Assembly: GCA_052143655.1 (NCBI GenBank)
Contig: JBKQSL010000045.1
Location: 1-64,000 of the forward strand
Source of the DNA: CAVSUR01 sp052143655
GTDB taxonomy: Bacteria; Actinomycetota; Actinomycetes; Streptosporangiales; Streptosporangiaceae
DNA length: 64,000 bases
Direction: 5' to 3'
The notes below the pieces were generated by a model. It saw only the letters and a list, made by a program, of their open reading frames with translations. It did not search any database and was not told the DNA's origin. This document shows, one piece after another, positions 42,887 through 50,446 of the stretch. Numbering within the stretch: the first letter of the stretch is position 1; each line of letters opens with the position of its first letter. The translations under genes were made by a program, and so were the position numbers.

Positions 42887-43111
42887 CCCGTCATCGTCCC
42901 ATCACAGGCACGCCCGAGCGCTGGCAGCACATCCTGGGCGCTGAACCTCCGGTGCCGACAGGAGCGCGAGAACCCGGCGTGCTGTGCCGCCCAGCGACGG
43001 CAAACTCGTCCTCGACAGGCCACGAGGATTCGGCGATCTGCTTCCCTGCTCAGTCGTCGCAGGCCCGGAGGCCAGTCACTCACCGTGGCAGCACTTTGCC
43101 TCCACGGGGGC

Positions 43112-43307
43112 GACTGGGAGCCAAGCGTGGCGCGAGTCCGGACTCGGAGCCCCAGCCGGTATCGACGCTCTCAGCCTGAAGATCAGCCACCTGGAACAGC
43201 AAGTCACCGATCTGCGGGCGCAACTCGAAGAACGCGGCGAAGACCTCGCCGCCGCCCGTGCCGCCAACCGCGAGCTCATAACCCGCCTGAACGCCCGGCA
43301 CCCGTGA
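43112..43307 (+). pseudogene. Remnant of a recombinase-associated coiled-coil protein (DUF6262-like)
   Basis: The last ~60 codons before the TGA at 43305-43307 read GLGAPAGIDALSLKISHLEQ and onward as a coiled coil (VTDLRAQLEERGEDLAAA, NRELITRLNA). This is the end of the small DUF6262-like proteins that accompany tyrosine recombinases in actinomycete mobile elements. The upstream part has no matching N-terminus in any frame, so it is a 5'-truncated remnant. The match is by eye. Confidence 0.5.
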
Positions 43308-43310
43308 CCG

Positions 43311-43934
43311 GTGGCCACGCCGCCCTCCCCGGGCGGTGCAGCCGGCTGCTACATTGACCGTTCCGTGGAAGTCACCTTGCCGGCCCTCGTCGCCGCCGCA
43401 ACCCAGCAGGCCCGTTCGGCGGATTTCCAGTTCTCCTGCGAGCCAGGTACCGGCCAGTTGCTGGCGGTCCTCGCCGCGCACCTTCCCGCCCGCGCCCGGG
43501 TCCTCGAGCTCGGCACCGGCACCGGGGTGGGAACCGCCTGGATCGTCTCCGCGCTGCTCCCCAGGACCGACGTCACAGTGACCACGGTCGAGAAAGACCC
43601 GCAGACCGCGACCCTGGCCGCTCAGGGCGACTGGCCAAAGTTCGTTGACCTGCGGCACGGGGACGCACTGGACCTGCTGCCCGGGCTCGGCACGTTCGAC
43701 CTGATCTTCGCTGACGCTCAGGGCGGCAAATGGGAAGGACTCAGCCGCACGATCGCCGCCCTGAATCCGCACGGCCTGCTCGCCGTCGACGACATGACCC
43801 CCGCGCCGGACTGGACCAGCGAGCAACGCGCCAGGCAAGACGAGGTACGCCGGACCCTGCTCACCAGTCCGCTGCTCACCTCGGTCGAACTCGACCACGG
43901 CTCCGGAGTCATCCTCAGCGCTCGCCACGCCTAG
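43311..43934 (+). CDS. SAM-dependent O-methyltransferase-like protein
   Basis: 207 residues; GTG 43311 is used in the annotation, but a start nearer VEVTLPALVAAA is possible because the first 15 residues are atypical. The class I signature VLELGTGTGVGTAWI binds SAM, followed by VTTVEKDPQTA and the acidic loop DLIFADAQGGKW. The pattern resembles catechol/caffeoyl-CoA-type O-methyltransferases. It lies between two recombinase-associated remnants, pointing to carriage by a mobile element. Confidence 0.75.
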   Translation: MATPPSPGGAAGCYIDRSVEVTLPALVAAATQQARSADFQFSCEPGTGQLLAVLAAHLPARARVLELGTGTGVGTAWIVSALLPRTDVTVTTVEKDPQTATLAAQGDWPKFVDLRHGDALDLLPGLGTFDLIFADAQGGKWEGLSRTIAALNPHGLLAVDDMTPAPDWTSEQRARQDEVRRTLLTSPLLTSVELDHGSGVILSARHA

Positions 43935-44347
43935 CGGCAGGCCGGCCACCGATTTCCAGCCATCCCCCGAGACACAGGCACACCGTCTCTCCGCGTCCTT
44001 GCACCACACCTGTCCCGGCAGATAGCCTCTCATCTAACAGCCTCTGAGCTGCACAAACAGGAGAAGCCAAGCCTCCGGCACATTGGCGAACCCCGGAGAA
44101 CAGCCCCCACGCGTAGATCACTTTGACGCACACCGCGTCCCTGAACGCAGCCAGCGCCCCTTCCGCCCCGCCGAGCTGATCCGGCTCACCTGGGCGTCTG
44201 CGTAGTCGAAGAACGCCTCTGCTCGCACTCGCCGGCCCAGCCGTACCGCGGCCCCGCCCCCGCACCACCCGTGAGGATTCATCACACAGCCACCGGTGAC
44301 CGCTACGTCTTCGGGATCATGAACCGGCCGGCGGCGGCCGGCGCGCG
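43935..44347. other. Gap between two methyltransferase genes
   Basis: 413 bases. The only supported content is the recombinase fragment at 44103-44260. The remaining sequence has no gene or hairpin that I can support. Confidence 0.5.
44103..44260 (-). pseudogene. Tyrosine recombinase fragment
   Basis: On the minus strand one frame reads RRVRAEAFFDYADAQVSRIS and an adjacent frame GALAAFRDAVCVKVIYAWGL. Joined, they match the middle of site-specific integrases just before catalytic box I (normally ...YGWGLRRREV). The sequence stops matching right after YAWGL, so the catalytic Arg, His and Tyr region is missing, and there is one frameshift. With the coiled-coil remnant at 43112 it marks the scar of a mobile element. 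Confidence 0.65.
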
Positions 44348-45046
44348 TCAGCCGGGCTGCCAGATCGTGGTGCGCTTGACCTGGCTGTCTTCCAGGCCCG
44401 GCCAGGCCGGGACGTCATAGCTGGCCACCGGCGCGAACCCGGTCCGTGGCAGGTATGCCCGGCCCGGGTCGCCGAGCAGCACGCCAGCGCCCCGGGCCCG
44501 GGCCCGGCGCAGGAACGCGGCCAGCCGCCGTGCCAGCACGCGCTCGTAGCAGGCGTCCCCGGCCAGGATCAGATTCGCGGGAGTGCTGCCGTGCGGGGCA
44601 GCGCCATCGCCATCGCCATCGCCATCGCCATCGCCATCGCCGAGCACATCGCCGACGGCGAGATCGAGCACAACGCCGTTGGCCCGGGCATTGAGCGCAA
44701 TCGCGGCCAGCGCCAGCGGGTCAATCTCGTTTGCGGTCACCGCGGCGGCGCCGGCCATCGCGGCCGCGATGGCCACCAGGCCGGACCCGGACGCCACGTC
44801 CAGCACGACCCGCCCCGCCGCCCGTTCGGGGTGGTCGAGCAGGTGACGGGCGAGCGCAGTGCCCCCTGCCCACGGGAAAGCCCAGTACGGGACCGGCAGC
44901 GGCGACTCGCCCATGGCCGTCTCGATCCGCTCCCACAGGCCGAACGGCTCGGGCGCCAGGTGCAGCCGGATCTCGGGCAGCAGCGGCGGCGACACCAGGC
45001 GGGTGCTGGCCTGGATGAAGTCCGCGGCCGTTATCGCGGGCGGCAT
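44348..45046 (-). CDS. Class I methyltransferase, protein/small-molecule N-methyltransferase-like
   Basis: About 233 residues if the ATG at 45046 (MPPAITAADFIQAS) is the start. A longer frame to 45238 is made of degenerate VAGPA repeats and is not likely coding. The SAM site is VVLDVASGSGLVAIAAA and ANEIDPLALAAIALNARA, and LAGDACYERVLARRLAAFL follows. The fold resembles the nicotinamide/lysine methyltransferase-like family (PF10294 type). A DNA hexanucleotide repeat adds a Gly-Asp run in a loop after motif III. Confidence 0.8.
   Translation of the reverse strand: MPPAITAADFIQASTRLVSPPLLPEIRLHLAPEPFGLWERIETAMGESPLPVPYWAFPWAGGTALARHLLDHPERAAGRVVLDVASGSGLVAIAAAMAGAAAVTANEIDPLALAAIALNARANGVVLDLAVGDVLGDGDGDGDGDGDGAAPHGSTPANLILAGDACYERVLARRLAAFLRRARARGAGVLLGDPGRAYLPRTGFAPVASYDVPAWPGLEDSQVKRTTIWQPG
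44603..44638. repeat. Hexanucleotide microsatellite inside a methyltransferase gene
   Basis: GCCATC is repeated six times (44603-44638) and encodes (Asp-Gly) pairs in the methyltransferase. Units of six keep the frame. Copy number could vary without breaking the gene. Confidence 0.9.
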
Positions 45047-45110
45047 GCCCGGGCCCCGCCCGCCGCCGGGGCCGGCAGCGTGCGCCGCCGCAAAGCCTGT
45101 CGTCGCGAAT

Positions 45111-45170
45111 CCTGTTACCGCGGGGCCTGCCACCGCGGGGCCTGCCACCGCAGGGCCTGCCACCTCATGG
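45111..45170. repeat. Four degenerate 15-bp tandem units at the deaminase stop
   Basis: Units at 45111-45125, 45126-45140, 45141-45155 and 45156-45170 share the pattern CCTGCCACCGCGGGG with a few changes. The stop of the deaminase-like gene (45165-45167) falls in the last unit. Confidence 0.8.
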
Positions 45171-45539
45171 CACGTCGCCGGAGGGCCGGTCATCTCGGGG
45201 CCGGAGCGTCTGACGGATGGTGCCATCGGAAGCCGCATGGAAGATCACTGCGCCCGGGCCGGCCTCGCGCACGGCCGCCAGGTCCGCCGGATCGGGCCCG
45301 GCCGTATCACTGACCAGTGCAGCCGCTTCCAGGCTGGCCGCCCCGCTGGAGACGGCCATTGCCACCGCCAGGCGCAGCGCGGACAGCCGCAGCGACGGCA
45401 GTGCCACTGCGGACGCCGCGTAGGTACGCCCGGTCTCGTCGCGTACGGCGGCGCCCTCGGCCGCCGCTACCCGCGCCCGGGCCGATCGGGCCAGCGTGAT
45501 GATCTTGAGATCTTCCGGGCCCGGCTCTGCGCCGCTCAC
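45165..45539 (-). CDS. Cytidine-deaminase-like protein
   Basis: 124 residues from GTG 45539. The text DLKIITLARSARARVAAAEG and RTYAASAVALPSLRLSALRL fits the degenerate cytidine deaminase found between the CNNM/CBS protein and era in many actinobacteria. The zinc-binding HAE and PCxxC motifs of true deaminases are not visible, so catalytic activity is uncertain. Mycobacterial Rv2365c holds the same position. The long Ala/Pro frame upstream to 45971 is not included. Confidence 0.7.
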   Translation of the reverse strand: MSGAEPGPEDLKIITLARSARARVAAAEGAAVRDETGRTYAASAVALPSLRLSALRLAVAMAVSSGAASLEAAALVSDTAGPDPADLAAVREAGPGAVIFHAASDGTIRQTLRPRDDRPSGDVP

Positions 45540-45676
45540 CCGGGTGAGTCTAGTGGCCGACTGCGCCGGCGAGCCCGGTTCCGGCCTACCCGGTGCCACC
45601 GGGCGGCCGTTTCCATCGAGCCCGCGGCGACCCGGAACGGCCCGACCCGCACCAGCCGGATCGGGCTGGAACCGCC

Positions 45677-47248
45677 CTAGCCGGATCCGGCCGGCTCGTC
45701 CCGGCCGGGGGCGGGTCCAGGACGATCGGGACCGCCGCGAGCACCCGGGCCGGGGTGGTCTGACGCGGCTGGCGCCCGCCTGCCCGCCGCGGGCGAAGTC
45801 ACCTGCCCCGGCCGGGCAGCTGTCTGCGACCGGGCTGATGTCTGCGGCCGGGGCGACTGCGGCCCGGCCGGCAAATCCGGCTCCGGCCCCTGCGGCGGGT
45901 CCTGCTCCCGCGCCCGGGCGGCTGGCGACCGGGCGGGAGACTGAGCCGCCTGCTCGGCGCCGGGACGCCACTGGCCGTCGGCGAGCATGTCGCCGGGACC
46001 CGGCTGGAGCCGCCGAACCCGGACGGTGCCGATCCGGTTACGCCGCCCTGCCAGGTTCTCGGCGGTCAGCTCGAGCCCCGCAACGTGCGCCACCGAGCCC
46101 GCGATCGGCACCCGGCCCAGCAGCTGGGCGAGCAGGCCGCCGACGGTCTCCACGTCCTCGGCCTCGATCGAGACGGCGAACAGCTCCTCTAGCTCCTCCA
46201 CCGCCAGCCGCGCGGTCACCCGAGCGGTTCCCCCGCCCAGCCAATCCACCGGCGGCAGCTCCTTGTCGTACTCGTCGGTGATCTCGCCGACGATCTCCTC
46301 GAGAATGTCCTCGATCGTCACCAGCCCCGCCGTGCCGCCGTACTCGTCGATGACGATGGCCAGGTGGATCTGCTGCGCCTGCATCTCCCGCAGAAGCTCG
46401 TCGACGGGCTTGCTCTCGGGCACGAACGTGGCCGGCCGCATGATCGAGCTGACCGCCTCCGCCTCCGCCTCCCGGTACTCGTAGCTGCGGGTGACGATGT
46501 CCTTGAGGTAGGCAATCCCGATGATGTCGTCGAGGTTCTCGCCGACCACGGGTATCCGGGAGAACCCGCTGCGCAGCGCCAGCGACAGCGCCTGGCGCAG
46601 GGTCTTGCCGTGCTCGACAAAGACCATCTCGGTGCGCGGCACCATGACCTCGCGGACGATCGTGTCGCTCAGCTCGAACACCGAGTGAATCATCTCGCGC
46701 TCGTCTGGCTCGATCACCCGGCGGCGGGCCAGCAGGTCCACCAGCCCGCGCAGGTCCGCCTCCGAGCCGGACGGGCCGCCGCGCGGCTCCCCGCCGGGCC
46801 CGGGCGCACCGCCGCCGGCCAGCAGCCGGGGCAGCGGGCCGAGCAGGCGCACGACGGGACGCATGACGGCCGCCGCGGTGCTGGCCACCTGCACCGCGCG
46901 GCGGTTGCCCAGCGACCGCGGCACAACCCCGACCATCAGGTAGGTCGCCACGATCATGACGGCGGCGGTGATGGCAAACACCCGCCAGCCTGTCCCGAGC
47001 CAGTGCACCAGGACCGCGCTGAGCAGCACCGTGGCCCCGACAACGGCCGCGATCCTGGCCAGCAGCAGCACCGCCACATAACGGGGAACCTCGGCCAGCA
47101 CCGCATGCAGCGGCGCCGCCGAATGGCCGGCGGACCGGCCCAGCTCCTTGGCGCCCGCGCGGGACAGCCGCACCAGCGCGGCCTCGGCGCTGGCGCACCA
47201 GCCGGCCAGCAGCAGCAGCGCGGCCGTGGCCACGAGCAGCCAGCCCAC
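45677..47248 (-). CDS. CNNM/CBS transporter-like protein (HlyC/CorC family)
   Basis: 523 residues. The first ~140 are a CNNM membrane domain (LLVATAALLLLAGWC, AVLLLARIAAVVGATVLLSA, ITAAVMIVATYLMVGVVP). Residues ~195-320 are two CBS repeats (VMVPRTEMVFV, GFSRIPVVGENLDDIIG) and 335-420 a CorC_HlyC domain (VTARLAVEELEELFAVSIE). The last ~90 residues are low-complexity Pro/Gln/Ala and are longer than usual. The family is linked to magnesium or cobalt export. The place next to ybeY is conserved. Confidence 0.9.
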   Translation of the reverse strand: MGWLLVATAALLLLAGWCASAEAALVRLSRAGAKELGRSAGHSAAPLHAVLAEVPRYVAVLLLARIAAVVGATVLLSAVLVHWLGTGWRVFAITAAVMIVATYLMVGVVPRSLGNRRAVQVASTAAAVMRPVVRLLGPLPRLLAGGGAPGPGGEPRGGPSGSEADLRGLVDLLARRRVIEPDEREMIHSVFELSDTIVREVMVPRTEMVFVEHGKTLRQALSLALRSGFSRIPVVGENLDDIIGIAYLKDIVTRSYEYREAEAEAVSSIMRPATFVPESKPVDELLREMQAQQIHLAIVIDEYGGTAGLVTIEDILEEIVGEITDEYDKELPPVDWLGGGTARVTARLAVEELEELFAVSIEAEDVETVGGLLAQLLGRVPIAGSVAHVAGLELTAENLAGRRNRIGTVRVRRLQPGPGDMLADGQWRPGAEQAAQSPARSPAARAREQDPPQGPEPDLPAGPQSPRPQTSARSQTAARPGQVTSPAAGRRAPAASDHPGPGARGGPDRPGPAPGRDEPAGSG

Positions 47249-47253
47249 GGCGG

Positions 47254-48018
47254 CTAGCCCGGCCTTCCCCGGCTGCCGCCGGCTCCGCCCGCGGGACCGG
47301 GCTCGTCAGCGGCGGCCGGGCCGCCCGCAGCGCTGCCCGACTCGGTCACCCCGCCCGGCGCGGCAGTCCCGCCCCCGTCCTGAGCAGCACTGGCGTCCTG
47401 GGCAGGGTCCCCGTCCTGAGCAGCACCGCCGCGCTCCGCAGGAGTCCCGTCGCTGTCCCCAGCGACGCCATCCGGCCCGGCCGCAGCGTCCTGGCCGGTA
47501 TCCGCGGCGGCGCCCGCCGGGCCGTCCTGGCCGGCTGCCCGGTCCGCGCGCCACGATGCGATCAGCCGGTCTTGCAGGCCGAACATGGTCGCGTGTTCGG
47601 CCGCATCGGCATGGTCGTAGCCGAGCAGGTGCAAGATGCCGTGCACGGTGAGCAGCTCCAGCTCGTCCGCCACCGGCAGGCCCGCCTGCCGGGCCTGCGC
47701 CGCGGCCACCTGCGGGCAGATCACCACGTCGCCGAGCAGGCCGGGGATGCCTTCCGGGTCGCTGCCGGCCGGGTCGGCCCGGCCGCCGCCCGGCTGCGGC
47801 GGCCGCAGCTCGTCCATGGGGAAGGACAGCACGTCTGTCGGTCCCGGCTCGCCCATCCAGCGCACGTGCAGCTCGGTCATCGCAGGCTCGTCGACCAGCA
47901 GCACCGACAGCTCGGCGAACGGGTGGATGCGCAGCTCGTCCAGGACGTGCCGGGCCAGTGCGGCAAGCGCGGCCGCGTCCGCCGGCGCCCCGGACTCGTT
48001 GGCGATCTCGATGCTCAC
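47254..48018 (-). CDS. ybeY: Endoribonuclease YbeY with long disordered tail
   Basis: 254 residues from GTG 48018. The zinc site HGILHLLGYDH lies near residues 125-135 and the catalytic core GPTDVLSFPMDEL is typical. It matures 16S rRNA 3' ends with Era and S11. The family is usually ~155 residues. Here a ~80-residue Ala/Gly/Asp-rich tail (GDPAQDASAAQDGGG and similar) follows the core. The frame upstream of 48018 is repetitive (RPTETRPTET) and not likely coding. The gene begins 23 bases before the phoH stop-repeat region. Confidence 0.92.
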   Translation of the reverse strand: MSIEIANESGAPADAAALAALARHVLDELRIHPFAELSVLLVDEPAMTELHVRWMGEPGPTDVLSFPMDELRPPQPGGGRADPAGSDPEGIPGLLGDVVICPQVAAAQARQAGLPVADELELLTVHGILHLLGYDHADAAEHATMFGLQDRLIASWRADRAAGQDGPAGAAADTGQDAAAGPDGVAGDSDGTPAERGGAAQDGDPAQDASAAQDGGGTAAPGGVTESGSAAGGPAAADEPGPAGGAGGSRGRPG

Positions 48019-48040
48019 CGCGATCCCTGCTGCCCGGTCA

Positions 48041-48085
48041 GTGGGCCTGGTCTCAGTGGGCCTGGTCTCAGTGGGCCTGGTCTCA
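48041..48085. repeat. Three perfect 15-bp tandem units at the phoH stop
   Basis: The unit GTGGGCCTGGTCTCA is present three times (48041-48055, 48056-48070, 48071-48085). On the minus strand each unit begins with TGA in the phoH frame, so phoH is followed by two further in-frame stops. Confidence 0.9.
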
Positions 48086-49156
48086 TTGCGCCCGGCTTCC
48101 CTCACGCCGGGGGCGGCGGCCCGGCAGCCGCGGGTCCGCGGCCTTGCGGGCGTCATACCGCTCGTAGGCGTCCACGATCTCGCCAACCAGCTTGTGCCGC
48201 ACCACGTCGTGGCTGGTCAGCCGGCAGAAATGAATGTCCTCGACGCCGTCGAGGATGTCCTGCACCAGGCGCAGCCCGGACAGCTGGCCGGCCGGCAGGT
48301 CGACTTGGGTCACGTCACCGGTGACGACAACCCGGGAGCCGAACCCCAGCCGGGTGAGGAACATCTTCATCTGCTCAGGCGAGGTGTTCTGCGCCTCGTC
48401 CAGGATGATGAACGAGTCGTTCAGCGTCCGGCCGCGCATGTACGCCAGCGGTGCGATCTCGATGGTCCCGGCCGCGGTCAGCCGCGGGATCGTGTCCTGG
48501 TCCAGCATGTCGTGCAGGGCATCGTAGAGCGGGCGCAGGTAGGGGTCGATCTTCTCGTAGAGCGTCCCCGGCAGGAAGCCCAGCCGCTCCCCCGCCTCCA
48601 CGGCCGGCCGGGTCAGGATGATCCGGTTGACCTCCTTGGCCTGCAGCGCCTTGACCGCCTTGGCCATCGCCAGGTAGGTCTTGCCGGTGCCGGCCGGGCC
48701 GATCGCGAACACGATCGTATTCTGGTCGATCGCGTCGACGTAGCGCTTCTGGTTGAGCGTCTTGGGGCGGATCGTGCGGCCGCGCGCCGACAGGATGTCC
48801 AGCGTCAGCACCTCGGCCGGCCGCGGCCCGCTCTTGCGGCGCAGCATCGCCACGGTCCGCTCGATCGAGTCAGGCGTCAGCTCGGCACCGCCCGCCACCA
48901 TCTGGATCAGCTCGGCGATCAGCCGCTGCGCGGCCGCCGTCTTGGCCGGCTCGCCGGTCAGGGTGATCTCGTTGCCGCGCACGTGGATATCGGCGTCGAT
49001 CGCGCCCTCGATGACGTGCAGCAGCTCGTCGCGCGAGCCGAGCAGGCTGAGCATCGAGTGATCATCCGGAATGACGATCTTCACCGGTCCGCCGCCGGGC
49101 GGCGCCGCATCGCCGCGCAGGTCAGCGTCGCGGCGGTCAGTGGAATTGTCGGTCAA
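48083..49156 (-). CDS. phoH: PhoH-like ATPase
   Basis: 357 residues. A KH-like N-terminal region (KIVIPDDHSMLSLLGSRDE) precedes the P-loop ATPase core with GPAGTGKT at 153-160 and DEAQNTSPEQM (Walker B). PhoH/YbeZ proteins partner YbeY in rRNA processing, and the phoH-ybeY pairing here is the conserved order. The best start is TTG at 49156 with GGAAGGGCC seven bases upstream, since no ATG or GTG is nearer. The C-terminus ends in the 15-bp repeat. Confidence 0.93.
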   Translation of the reverse strand: MTDNSTDRRDADLRGDAAPPGGGPVKIVIPDDHSMLSLLGSRDELLHVIEGAIDADIHVRGNEITLTGEPAKTAAAQRLIAELIQMVAGGAELTPDSIERTVAMLRRKSGPRPAEVLTLDILSARGRTIRPKTLNQKRYVDAIDQNTIVFAIGPAGTGKTYLAMAKAVKALQAKEVNRIILTRPAVEAGERLGFLPGTLYEKIDPYLRPLYDALHDMLDQDTIPRLTAAGTIEIAPLAYMRGRTLNDSFIILDEAQNTSPEQMKMFLTRLGFGSRVVVTGDVTQVDLPAGQLSGLRLVQDILDGVEDIHFCRLTSHDVVRHKLVGEIVDAYERYDARKAADPRLPGRRPRREGSRAQ

Positions 49157-49282
49157 AGGCCCTTCCCCGTGCTGGCAGGCGCCCCGGTGCCGGGGCGCCT
49201 GCCATGGTAGCTGCGCCGGCCACAGTGCCCGGGCGTCCCGGCAGCGCCCGGGCCGGCCAGGGCGCCGGCCCGGCTTGAGTCG

Positions 49283-49627
49283 TCATCCGGGCGGCCAGGT
49301 CAGCTGGCGGCCGCCCATGACATGCGCGTGCACGTGGCCGACGGTCTGGCCGCCGTGTGACCCGGTGTTGAACACCACCCGGTAGCCGGTGTCGGCGATC
49401 TGCTCCTGGCTGGCTACCCGGTGCGCCTGCGCCGCAACCTCCTCGACGAGCCCGTCTCCGGCCGCGGCGAGCGCAGACAGATCGGCGAAGTGATCGCGCG
49501 TAATGACCAGGACGTGTACAGGAGCCTGCGGGTTTATGTCCCGGAACGCAACCGTTCGCGGCCCTTCGAGCACGCGAGCGGCCGGAATATCACCTGCGGC
49601 GATACCGCAGAAGAGGCAATCTGCCAT
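49283..49627 (-). CDS. HIT-family nucleotide hydrolase
   Basis: 114 residues from ATG 49627. The N-terminal CLFCGIAAGDIPAARV and the signature H98-V-H100-A-H102 in GHVHAHVMGG are diagnostic of histidine-triad proteins, which hydrolyse nucleoside phosphoramidates. It lies between phoH and the sigma factor gene, as in related species. Confidence 0.93.
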   Translation of the reverse strand: MADCLFCGIAAGDIPAARVLEGPRTVAFRDINPQAPVHVLVITRDHFADLSALAAAGDGLVEEVAAQAHRVASQEQIADTGYRVVFNTGSHGGQTVGHVHAHVMGGRQLTWPPG

Positions 49628-49858
49628 GGGCCAGATCTTAACGTGTGGCCCTACGAGAGGACTGGCGACATATATGGTTGCTCTACTGCGAACCCCCGGC
49701 GCATTACCCCCGTGCGGCACAGTCTGCCCAGGCCTGCTTTCCCGCGGCCCTGGGGCACTGCCCGGAGCGGTCGCGGCTGAAATCTGTGAGCTGGCATTGG
49801 GGGGAAGTGCGATCGTTGAGGCAGATCCGCTGGCAGGCGTCGACATCGAAGATCAGTT

Positions 49859-50446
49859 ATGACGGCCAGTGAACCCGCGGACGTCGCTACGCGTCCTATG
49901 CACGTGACCGAAACCCTGCTGGCCGATAGCGCGGTAGGCGCGATCCCGGCCGACTGGGACGCCGACCGAGCAGTGACCGCCCTGTACTCCGCGCACTACC
50001 GGTCCCTGGTGCGCCTTGCGGCACTGCTGGTGCGCGACGTCGCCACCGCAGAGGAAGTCGTCCAGGAGTCGTTCGTCTCGATGCACGGCGGCTGGCGCCG
50101 CCTGCGGGACAGCGAGAAGGCCCTGTCATACCTGCGGCAGTCGGTGGTGAACAGGTCGCGCTCGGTGCTGCGGCACCGGGTCGTGGTTGACCGGAACGCG
50201 CCGAAGCCGCCGCCCGATATGCCGAGCGCCGAGCAGGGCGCGATCACCTTGCTGGAGCGATCCGCCGTGGTCGCCGCGCTGCGCACCCTGCCGGCCCGGC
50301 AGCGCGAGGCGCTCGTGCTGCGCTACTACGGCGACCTGTCCGAGGCCCAGATCGCCGCGGCCATGGGCATCAGCCGCGGGGCCGTGAAAAGCCACACCGC
50401 CCGGGCCATGGCGGCCCTGCGGGTCGTGCTGGAGCGTGAGGCATGA
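49859..50446 (+). CDS. ECF sigma factor (SigE-like family)
   Basis: 195 residues. Region 2 (YRSLVRLAALLVRDVATAEE, VVQESFVSMHGGWRRLRD) and region 4 (ALVLRYYGDLSEAQIAAAMG, followed by the turn ISRGAVKSHTARAM) are present with a short linker. It directs RNA polymerase to stress-type promoters. The stop overlaps the start of the next gene (ATGA), the partner candidate anti-sigma protein. Confidence 0.9.
   Translation: MTASEPADVATRPMHVTETLLADSAVGAIPADWDADRAVTALYSAHYRSLVRLAALLVRDVATAEEVVQESFVSMHGGWRRLRDSEKALSYLRQSVVNRSRSVLRHRVVVDRNAPKPPPDMPSAEQGAITLLERSAVVAALRTLPARQREALVLRYYGDLSEAQIAAAMGISRGAVKSHTARAMAALRVVLEREA

Noticed and set aside
44580..44645. Possible CRISPR-like repeats
   Set aside because: The repeat is a 6-bp microsatellite without spacers. 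No CRISPR array or cas gene is in the window.
45047..45238. N-terminal extension of the methyltransferase
   Set aside because: It is produced by the 15-bp tandem repeats and overlaps the end of the neighbouring gene.
45540..45971. N-terminal extension of the deaminase-like protein
   Set aside because: Pro/Arg/Ala-rich with no conserved motifs; a GTG at 45539 matches the family start.
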